Source of the DNA: Terriglobia bacterium
GTDB taxonomy: Bacteria; Acidobacteriota; Terriglobia; Bryobacterales; UBA6623
Assembly (NCBI GenBank): GCA_009841225.1
Contig: VXMF01000032.1
Span: 1 to 39,534 of the forward strand
DNA: 39,534 bases
Direction of reading: 5' to 3'
A program made the position numbers and the translations under genes. Below the pieces are notes generated by a model. That model was not told the origin of the DNA and did not search any database. It saw only the letters and a list, made by a program, of their open reading frames with translations. The first letter of the stretch is position 1, and each line of letters begins with the position of its first letter. Positions 7,960 to 15,440 of this stretch are shown here, piece by piece.

Positions 7960-9657
7960 CTACGGATGGCTTAAATCCAGGTGCACGTAGTGCGGTTCTC
8001 GCCGCAGCCCCTGGGCTGGATATACCACAACCAATCGGGACTCATCAGGGTCGTAGTTCATTCCGTCAACGAGAGTTGCCTCTGCGACGCGCGGGTTATA
8101 CGAATGCAGCCACACCCAGTGCCTTCTCGTCCACGACAACAAAACCCTGTGGAGTGCTGCGGTGTCCCGAGCGTAATTGTCAGTCGTCATCCTAAGACCC
8201 ATGACGTTCAGACAGAACCCCAAGACCTTAGCGCCCTTAAAGTTCGGGAAGTCCGTCATGCGAGAAACCTCGTCGTAGATCAGTCTGCGGACCCTATACT
8301 TGATCCCGCGGCTCGCAACGCCATCAAGATCACCGAAGTCGAACAACTCGTCCCACACCATATTGTGCTGAATCACCCAGCACCGATCTCTCGGTGACCG
8401 CACGGATGCGGCTGAACAAATGACCTCGACGATCAAATGAGCCATATCGTCGAAAATGGTGAGCCGTTTCCGTTGGCCCCGTTTCTGTGACGGCCGGCCA
8501 GCCCCCACCCCGCTCTCGTCGAGTAGCCTCGCCGCCTCCTTGATGAAATCCACGGCGACGCGGAGGCGCTGCGTCACATCCTGATTCCACGCGCTGTCGG
8601 CCATCCCGTCAAGGTGATGCAAGTCCCTGACCGACTCCTGGATGTTCGAGAACGCCACGGAAAAGACGGAAGACCGACTCCGAACTTGCTTATCGGCGTA
8701 GTCGCGAAGCGTTATGAGAACGGCCCGACAGTAGGCATTCCATTGGGAGGAATCCCACTGGTCGCGCTCCTGGAAGTCTTGATCGAGTAGCGTGCCAACA
8801 GCCGCCACCATGTTGTGATTCGAGAACATGGCCTGACTCACCGGCTTGTGATAACCGAGCAATCCGGTGTCGTACCCATCGGCCTCATGGAAGAGGAACG
8901 AGTTCTTGTTTAGTATGGCTTCACCAACGACATTTCTGGCGAATTCCTTGACCGAGACGCCGTACTTCTTGGTACTAGAGACATACTCAAACATGGCCAA
9001 GGCGACAATTGGTGAGGCATCCACGATCGCCCGACAGAACCTCCTGTCCGCGATCAGTAGGAGAATGTCGTCGGCGTAAGCCGTGACCTTCGTCGGATTG
9101 TACGGCTCCTCATGGTCCGCTTCGCCGGAACGGGGCCACTGGTGCCGAGTATCTCTGTGGTCTGTGGCGTGGTGGATTAGGGAGCCCGCTGACCGGCCGA
9201 CTTCGTCGGCGATTACGGCTAGGTCTGGGGTGTTGCCCTTCAGGATCGCAGCGTACAGTGCGGTCGCATAACGACGAGCATTTACCCTGCCGTATTTCGG
9301 CGGCCGGATAAACGCGAACCATGCCCATGCCAAGGACGTCGCGAGGAACGATCCAGCGAGGATCGCCTGCCATGTCGCCGGAGTCAATAGCGAGCCCTTT
9401 GGAACCACCCAGCCCTGAGATCGCCAAAGGTCTGTTAGAAGTGCCAGCGTGCCAACGGCGACAACGACGAAGAAGGTGATAGAAGTCAATGGAATCGGAG
9501 CCGTCGCCACGCGAAACCGGTAGCGTGTATCCGCGATCGTCCATGCGAGTACAACGAGGGCGTAACCCGCGAGAAAACTGGAAAACGTGAAGAGCTCTGG
9601 TGAGTTCGGGTCGAGCGGCACGAAGCAGAGGCTGCCGATGCAGAAGGTGTCGGACAC
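7960..9657 (-). CDS. three-TM membrane protein of unknown function in defence island
   Basis: I do not recognise this 565-residue protein. It starts with three hydrophobic segments at about 23-42, 56-76 and 96-117, followed by a soluble region of about 445 residues, mostly helical, with 'YADDILLLIADRRFCRAIVD' and a basic stretch 'RPSQKRGQRKRLTIFDDMA'. No nucleotide-binding or nuclease motif is evident. The GTG at 9657 is the chosen start; it gives a short leader before TM1. It lies 131 bp downstream of the helicase gene on the same strand. Its composition is less GC-rich than the methylase/helicase genes. A short N-terminal membrane anchor with a large cytosolic domain is common among abortive-infection effectors, but that is analogy only. 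Confidence 0.7.
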   Translation of the reverse strand: MSDTFCIGSLCFVPLDPNSPELFTFSSFLAGYALVVLAWTIADTRYRFRVATAPIPLTSITFFVVVAVGTLALLTDLWRSQGWVVPKGSLLTPATWQAILAGSFLATSLAWAWFAFIRPPKYGRVNARRYATALYAAILKGNTPDLAVIADEVGRSAGSLIHHATDHRDTRHQWPRSGEADHEEPYNPTKVTAYADDILLLIADRRFCRAIVDASPIVALAMFEYVSSTKKYGVSVKEFARNVVGEAILNKNSFLFHEADGYDTGLLGYHKPVSQAMFSNHNMVAAVGTLLDQDFQERDQWDSSQWNAYCRAVLITLRDYADKQVRSRSSVFSVAFSNIQESVRDLHHLDGMADSAWNQDVTQRLRVAVDFIKEAARLLDESGVGAGRPSQKRGQRKRLTIFDDMAHLIVEVICSAASVRSPRDRCWVIQHNMVWDELFDFGDLDGVASRGIKYRVRRLIYDEVSRMTDFPNFKGAKVLGFCLNVMGLRMTTDNYARDTAALHRVLLSWTRRHWVWLHSYNPRVAEATLVDGMNYDPDESRLVVVYPAQGLRREPHYVHLDLSHP

Positions 9658-9788
9658 TTCCGGTCCCTATGTGCAGCGTGTGGAACGCCCTCATCCGGCA
9701 GGAGACGTATTCGTCGACCCTCGCTCGGTACCATGGCTTAGCCGACTCCTGCAGTTATTTTCAGACAGCTTCGTCGGGGTACCCAGTC

Positions 9789-11900
9789 TCACTCGCGCAC
9801 CCTCAGGTCATCGAGGAACTCCGAGCCGGGATCGACACCCGTCACGAGCAGCCGGTCGCGTGCGCGGGTGCAGGCAACGTATAGCAAGTGCCGCTCGGTG
9901 CCGTAGACCTCCTCCAGATCGGCGTCGTCTCCCACGCGTTCGATCCGTGCCTGCAGCGGAATGACCTCGTCGTCGCACGCGGCTACGGCGACCGCGCGAA
10001 ACTCCAGTCCTTTGGCGAGGTGCATGGTGCCGACCGCTACCCATCCGGACACGCCGCCGGAACCGTCGTGGAGCTGCACAGGCCGCATGCCCGCTGCCTG
10101 CACGGCCGAAAGCGCTCGCTCGATCTGCTCCAATGACCTGACGAACACGCCAATTGCCTGCGGCGCGTAGCCCTCGTCCCGTCGCGCTCGAAGCCAGTCC
10201 GCGATCGCCTCCGTCTCTTTGGCCGGCGACTCGAACGTCCTGACTTCGGGTGCCGGTCCGTTGAAGACAGAGACCGTCGCTCCTCGATGCTCCGCGTTGC
10301 CATCGACGTCTGCCAGCTCGGTCGGCAGGAGCCGGTCGGCGTGACGCCGGATCTGATGCGATGTGCGGTAGTTGATCCGCAGGGTATGGGATCGCCCACG
10401 TACGTCGACGTCGAGCGCCCTCCAAGAGAACGGTGTTTGGAAGATCCGTTGCCCGAGATCACCGGCAAAGAACAAGCCGTTCGGCCGGCTGCCACCCAGG
10501 GCCGCCAGAAACCGCAACTCTGGGACGCCGACATCCTGGGCCTCGTCGATCACACAGAAGTCGAACGGCGGATGCGCAGTTTCCGCCATCTTGGCCGTCG
10601 CCCGCGCGAACATGCCGGGCTCCGTCGATTTCTCTTGGTCCGCGAGCGCAGAACGAACCTGCGAGAAGATCGACCAGAGCAGCTCCCGCTGTTTCTCGGC
10701 CAAGCGGGTCTTGCGGCCGAGCCGCTGCACGTCGCGGTAGTCCTCCCAACTCGCGAGCTGCCAGGCGTCGACTACCGTGCTCCATTCCGTCCAGAGAAAG
10801 TGCGCACCGAAACGGTGGCCTTTGACATCGGCTGCCTCCTGCCGGAGCAGTGCCCGAATGTCCTCGCCCGCCGCCAAGTTGAGGCGGCCGACATTCGCCG
10901 TGTAGAGGCGCCGCCCGATGTCGCTCATCGAATGCACTTCGAGACGCTCGGCGATCTTCGGTTCGTTCCCGATGAGGCGCCTGAGACGCGTCTGTAGCGC
11001 GCCGGCCAGCGCATCCGAGAACGTCGCGAGCAGCACGCGGCTCTCCGGATGTGCGCGCGCCAGATGCACTGCCCGATGGAGCGCCACGATGGTCTTGCCG
11101 GTGCCGGCCGAACCCGAGACACGAGCCGGACCGCTGTAGTCTCGTTCGACGAGTTGCCGCTGGGCCGGGTGCAGGAAGACGGTCCACTTCTCCCACGGGT
11201 AGTCCAGCGCGCGCTCCAGGGCCTCCACGTCCGCCATCACCCGGAAACGGCGCTGCGCATCGGGATGCGCAAACGGATCCGCGCCCGCTACGGCAGGCGC
11301 CGGACGGTCAGGGGCACCGCCGGTCGCAAGCTGCAGCAGCGCCTCGGAGGCCTCTGCCGGCAGGTGATCGGCAAGGTCGAGCAGCGTGTCCTCCGTCGCC
11401 GCCCGCACGTCACCGAGCCACTCGACCGGCACGCCGTAGCCGAGCAGGTCGTCGTCCAACGCGCCGGCGAAGATGGCGGTCCGCGACTCCGTTGGTCCGC
11501 CTGCCGCCGCGCCCTGACTGGACGCCGGGACGTCCACCTCGACATACCGGGGTACCGGAATCTCACGCACCGTCTCACGGATCTCGACCAGCTGCGCGGC
11601 GCCTGTCGTCGGATGCCGTTCCAGCCGCCGTCGTTCGGCCCACTGATAGGCGGCGTCGTGATGGTCGACGTAGCAGAGCAGGAAGCTGGAAGCTGTCCGG
11701 TGGACGATCAAGCGGATGTCGCGACTGACCCGAGCGGACCAGAAGTCCTTGTCCTTTGCACGGTCGACCTGGTGCAGTTTCAGCCCCGGATGTGCCGGGT
11801 TCATCTGCAGGTCGAAGGCCGCAGTCTTGACCGCCTTCTGCTCGTCGCCGGTCAACTTGGCGAGGCTGTCGGTGAAGGTGTCGGCGATGCGGAACCGCAT
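9789..11900 (-). CDS. UvrD/Rep-type superfamily 1 helicase with RelE/ParE-like N-terminal domain
   Basis: This is a 703-residue protein. Residues 1-95 resemble the RelE/ParE toxin fold: 'FTDSLAKLTGDEQKAVKTA', 'GLKLHQVDRAKDKDFWSAR', and 'DIRLIVHRTASSFLLCYVD'. A linker follows, then an SF1 helicase: Walker A 'SGSAGTGKT' at 262-270, motif II 'FCVIDEAQD', a TFS-type motif Ia ('LLATFSDALA'), 'TMHLAKGLEFRAV', and motif VI 'LLYVACTRARDRLL'. The ATG at 11898-11900 shares one base with the ietS-like stop (TGATG), so the two are translationally coupled. An upstream in-frame extension lies inside ietS and is rejected. Such RelE-helicase fusions exist in defence loci; here it may unwind or track invader DNA for the upstream modules. 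Confidence 0.85.
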   Translation of the reverse strand: MRFRIADTFTDSLAKLTGDEQKAVKTAAFDLQMNPAHPGLKLHQVDRAKDKDFWSARVSRDIRLIVHRTASSFLLCYVDHHDAAYQWAERRRLERHPTTGAAQLVEIRETVREIPVPRYVEVDVPASSQGAAAGGPTESRTAIFAGALDDDLLGYGVPVEWLGDVRAATEDTLLDLADHLPAEASEALLQLATGGAPDRPAPAVAGADPFAHPDAQRRFRVMADVEALERALDYPWEKWTVFLHPAQRQLVERDYSGPARVSGSAGTGKTIVALHRAVHLARAHPESRVLLATFSDALAGALQTRLRRLIGNEPKIAERLEVHSMSDIGRRLYTANVGRLNLAAGEDIRALLRQEAADVKGHRFGAHFLWTEWSTVVDAWQLASWEDYRDVQRLGRKTRLAEKQRELLWSIFSQVRSALADQEKSTEPGMFARATAKMAETAHPPFDFCVIDEAQDVGVPELRFLAALGGSRPNGLFFAGDLGQRIFQTPFSWRALDVDVRGRSHTLRINYRTSHQIRRHADRLLPTELADVDGNAEHRGATVSVFNGPAPEVRTFESPAKETEAIADWLRARRDEGYAPQAIGVFVRSLEQIERALSAVQAAGMRPVQLHDGSGGVSGWVAVGTMHLAKGLEFRAVAVAACDDEVIPLQARIERVGDDADLEEVYGTERHLLYVACTRARDRLLVTGVDPGSEFLDDLRVRE

Positions 11901-14404
11901 CAGGTTTCGATCTCCACCGCAACGCCAATCTGGTTGGCGACTTCCGTCCGGAGATCCACGTCGATCTCCGGCGCCCTTATGCTGACGATCAGTGCGTACC
12001 TGGCCCCTCGGTTGTATCTTTCGAGGGCTTGGCGAGTCTTCCACCAACCCACCGCCGGGTAAACGGCGAGGCATCCCCGGCTCGCCAGATCGGCCGCACC
12101 ACCGCGCCAGATGTCTCCATGCAGTGAACCTCGGTGACGAGTCTGCTTTCCAATCAGCCACTCGGGATCGGCGCCGTGCCCGCCGTGGGTACCCTCCTCC
12201 TCGTCCCGTGCGGCCGCATTGATCCGCGTCCGGAAGTCATCGACCGACTCGTGCGGACGCTTGACGTCGAAACGGAGACCATGGGATTCGTAGCGGTACC
12301 GCGAGCGCACCCCGCGCCGGGAGGGGTTCGGCTCGATGAAATACGACAGGGTGACTCGCATCTCCACCTGCGTTTCTCCGAGGCCCTCCAGCGCTTCGCG
12401 TGGCCAAGGCAGGTTGTAGAGATGCATGTCCCGAAGCTTGGGTTGGTTCGATCCTTCACGCTGAAACGGATGTAAACGCTCCTCGATCACCATCGTCAAC
12501 GAGTTGTCGACACTCCAGAGCGCACGCTCAAGGTCTGGGACTCCGAAGCCACAGCGCTGCACCAGATTTCGGTAGTGAGCCTTCGTGACCGCCCCGGTTG
12601 TCGGCAACGAGGCCCGTCTCATGGCCTCGGTCCACTCCGCCGAATGCACGATCAGAGCGCGGACGGTCTCGGGCCACAACGTCGGATAGGCGACCATGAT
12701 TCGAGCTGCGAGCCGCGCGGCCAGCGCCATCGCCGCGCTGGTCGCGTTGGTCGTGGTGAAGATTCGTTCGGCGGGACGGTAATGCGTCGTCAGCAGGCTG
12801 AGGCTGTCCATCCGCACCGCGGACAGCAAGTCCTTTGCGGCGTTGCCGCCTTCTAGAACCACGTCCGGCTTCAGCGGCCAGGACGGCTCCCACGTCAGGG
12901 CGGTCGTACTGAACGGGCTCAGGCCTCCTCGTGGCGCGATAGGTGCATACCCTTCAGTGTCGGGCTCAGTGATCTGAACCTGCTCTGTGAAAGCTCCTAC
13001 TGTGAGCGCATTCCAAGCCTGGGCCGGATCGTGTATGCCGTCGGTGTCATTGGAATTCGGGTAGCGGAACCACGCGTTCGAATCGTGGATGTTGCCGGCC
13101 GACAAGACGAGCAGGCGTGGATGTTCGCCCGCCGCGTCGGCGTCGGCCGCCAGTGCGTCTACGGCTGCCGACCATGCCGATGGGCGACCTCTGTCTCGGT
13201 CGTCCGGTGCCGTAACGGCCATGCCGAACACCCGCAGCCTCCCCGGCGCTGAGATTTCCGGGCGGGCCACGGCCTCTACCGTCACGAAGCCATGGTGCCG
13301 GGAGTCCCCGTCACCGCCGGGTCCGGGCAACAGCTTGACCGACTCCAGACGGTGATCGAGTACAACCGGATCGTTGCCTTCGACAAGCGCCGTGAGATCG
13401 CCGGTGAGAGCTACACCGGCCATCTGCGTCCCGTGGCCGTGCGTATCGTCCGTGCCCCAGCCCGGCTCGACGGTGTGCAGATCCCCGGTGCCGAGTGCTG
13501 ACCGTAGGAGTCGGTGGCCGCGATTGACTCCTGTGTCGAGCAAACAAACGCGCGGCACTTCGTCAGCATCGGCGGGGAATTGGGTGCGCGCAAGCAGATC
13601 GTCGAGCCATTCCTGCTGCCCTTCGGGCGGCAGGGAGTCGAAGAACTCGGCTGTCTCCTTCGCCCGTCGAAGCTCCGCGATGCTGTTGAGCGTCAGCATC
13701 GAGTGCTGCATCTGCTCCAGTGAAGCGGACACCAGCAGCACGGTGCGCTCGGGAAAGACCAACTCGCCTGGAACAAGGCGCATCCCCTGGGCTTCTGCTC
13801 GCTCTCGAAAAGACTCGACTACCGCCTGCCGATCTCTCCGGACCGGCAGCCACACTTCCCACCAGAGCGGACCTTCATCCTCTGTCGGGAACTCCGTAGC
13901 CGTGTCGGTCCAGAGTGCTCGAAGACTCGCGGCGCGAATCTCTTGAATCGCATCGACGAGCCTCCTGTTGTCACGAGCGCGTCCGATGCTGTCCCGCCGT
14001 TCTTCCAGATAGTGACGGAGGAGCCGCTCGAAGTGATCGAGCTTTCCGTCGGGCACGAGCACGGTTGCGAGCGTTCGATTGCCGTCTTGCCGGACGTTCA
14101 GCAGCTCTATTCCGGACCGCTCGCGCGCCAAGCTCTCGAAGGCCAGCTCGATGTCGGGAAAGCTCTCGAACTCGACACGCAGGCCCAGCTCGTCGAGGCC
14201 GGCCGCCTGTTGAGTTTCTCGAGCGGCATCCGCCTCGCGCCGTACCGCTTCCACTTGGCGCTGCAGTACGCCGGCGTGGCGGGCACGATCTTGTGTGGGT
14301 ACGACGGCGCGGCCACCGCCCTGCTGTGGTGACTGATACGCCTCGGTTTCCGCGAACCCCTCGATGATGAAATGACGACTTCTTCGATCCGTCCCGTTCG
14401 CCAT
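11900..14404 (-). CDS. ietS: subtilisin-like (S8) serine protease, IetS-like
   Basis: This 834-residue protein has an S8 domain in its middle. Catalytic Asp290 lies in 'VCLLDTGVN', His324 in 'THGHGTQMAG', the oxyanion Asn438 in 'LSAGN', and Ser556 in 'NATSAAMA', where the usual Gly before Thr-Ser is Ala. There is no signal peptide, so it is cytoplasmic. About 280 N-terminal and 250 C-terminal residues flank the protease. An AAA ATPase gene lies 16 nt upstream. This ATPase plus S8 pairing is the IetAS pattern, known from plasmid stability (ATPase restrains a toxic protease) and reported as an antiphage pair. The active site is intact. Substrates are unknown. Confidence 0.85.
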   Translation of the reverse strand: MANGTDRRSRHFIIEGFAETEAYQSPQQGGGRAVVPTQDRARHAGVLQRQVEAVRREADAARETQQAAGLDELGLRVEFESFPDIELAFESLARERSGIELLNVRQDGNRTLATVLVPDGKLDHFERLLRHYLEERRDSIGRARDNRRLVDAIQEIRAASLRALWTDTATEFPTEDEGPLWWEVWLPVRRDRQAVVESFRERAEAQGMRLVPGELVFPERTVLLVSASLEQMQHSMLTLNSIAELRRAKETAEFFDSLPPEGQQEWLDDLLARTQFPADADEVPRVCLLDTGVNRGHRLLRSALGTGDLHTVEPGWGTDDTHGHGTQMAGVALTGDLTALVEGNDPVVLDHRLESVKLLPGPGGDGDSRHHGFVTVEAVARPEISAPGRLRVFGMAVTAPDDRDRGRPSAWSAAVDALAADADAAGEHPRLLVLSAGNIHDSNAWFRYPNSNDTDGIHDPAQAWNALTVGAFTEQVQITEPDTEGYAPIAPRGGLSPFSTTALTWEPSWPLKPDVVLEGGNAAKDLLSAVRMDSLSLLTTHYRPAERIFTTTNATSAAMALAARLAARIMVAYPTLWPETVRALIVHSAEWTEAMRRASLPTTGAVTKAHYRNLVQRCGFGVPDLERALWSVDNSLTMVIEERLHPFQREGSNQPKLRDMHLYNLPWPREALEGLGETQVEMRVTLSYFIEPNPSRRGVRSRYRYESHGLRFDVKRPHESVDDFRTRINAAARDEEEGTHGGHGADPEWLIGKQTRHRGSLHGDIWRGGAADLASRGCLAVYPAVGWWKTRQALERYNRGARYALIVSIRAPEIDVDLRTEVANQIGVAVEIET

Positions 14405-14420
14405 GTGTCCGCCGACGGCG

Positions 14421-15410
14421 CTAGGTGCTGCTCGCCGACAGCTTATCGGCGATCGTCCGGCGCTCCTTCAGCATCACGCGGATGTCGGATTCGCCAACCG
14501 GACCGCGCTCGTGAATCAAGGCATCCTTCAGCACCTCGTCGGCTGCGCGAACGACCTCCGCGTAGCTTAGCCCCGCCGCGTCGTCAGCGAGGCTGCTCCA
14601 GTGGACCTCCTTCGCGGCCTCCGAAGCGAGCCGCGCGCTCAGGACCTGAGCAATTTGTGACCTATCGGGCAACTCGTAATGCAGGATGTCGTCGAAGCGA
14701 CGGAAGAGTGCAGGATCGAGAATGCCCGGATGGTTGGTCGCGGCAATGACGAGGCTGTGGGAACGATCCTGCTCGATCATCTGCAGAAAACTGTTGAGCA
14801 CACGTCGGATCTCGCCGACATCGTTCGCGAGTCCGCGCTGCGAGCCGATCGCATCGAACTCGTCGAAGAAGTACACGCCGCGAGTGCGTGCCGTCGCCTC
14901 GAAGATCAGCCGGAGCTTGGCCGCCGTCTCTCCCATGTACTTCGTGATCAGCGCGTCAAGCCGCACTTGAAGGAGTGGAAGCCCCAGTTCGCCAGCCAGA
15001 ACCGACGCCGTCAGCGTCTTGCCGGTTCCGGGAGGTCCCGTCAGCAACAACTTCCGGCGCGGTGCGAGACCCCGCTTCACGATGCGACCTGCATGACGCT
15101 GCTCCCGAATCACGCGTCGAATCTGGTCCCCGAGCCCCTCGCCGAGAACCATCTGCCCCAGTCGCGCGCTCGGATAGGACGCTTCCAGCAGGTTCGCCAA
15201 TTCGCCGCGCGGCCGCCCGATTGGAATCGGCCCCGCGGCCTCCAGCTTGCTCTTGGCGCGATCGACCAGCGTACGCAGTTCCTCCGCGAGTCTGCCATGT
15301 CCGCGCCGCGCCTCGTGGGCGGCCACCTGCATGGCAACGGAGAAGAACCGGTCGTCATCGCCTTCCACGTGCGACGTCAGCAACGCCTTGAGCTGTTCAC
15401 CGTTGGCCAT
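14421..15410 (-). CDS. ietA: AAA ATPase, IetA-like partner of the S8 protease
   Basis: This 329-residue single-AAA protein has Walker A 'LLTGPPGTGKT' at about 122-132, Walker B 'VYFFDEFDAIG' at about 179-189, a sensor-1 Asn in 'SLVIAATNHP', and arginine-finger-like 'DPALFRRFDD'. The N-terminal 80 residues are helical. It resembles the FtsH/SpoVK AAA group seen in IetA. It sits between the methyltransferase (30 nt upstream) and the protease (16 nt downstream). A clear GGAGG precedes the ATG. By analogy it controls or delivers substrates to the S8 protease. An AAA ATPase directly after a methylase gene could also serve the restriction module, so the assignment rests mainly on the protease neighbour. 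Confidence 0.85.
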   Translation of the reverse strand: MANGEQLKALLTSHVEGDDDRFFSVAMQVAAHEARRGHGRLAEELRTLVDRAKSKLEAAGPIPIGRPRGELANLLEASYPSARLGQMVLGEGLGDQIRRVIREQRHAGRIVKRGLAPRRKLLLTGPPGTGKTLTASVLAGELGLPLLQVRLDALITKYMGETAAKLRLIFEATARTRGVYFFDEFDAIGSQRGLANDVGEIRRVLNSFLQMIEQDRSHSLVIAATNHPGILDPALFRRFDDILHYELPDRSQIAQVLSARLASEAAKEVHWSSLADDAAGLSYAEVVRAADEVLKDALIHERGPVGESDIRVMLKERRTIADKLSASST

Positions 15411-15440
15411 GAGGCATCCTCCGGTGTCCTACAGATCTAT

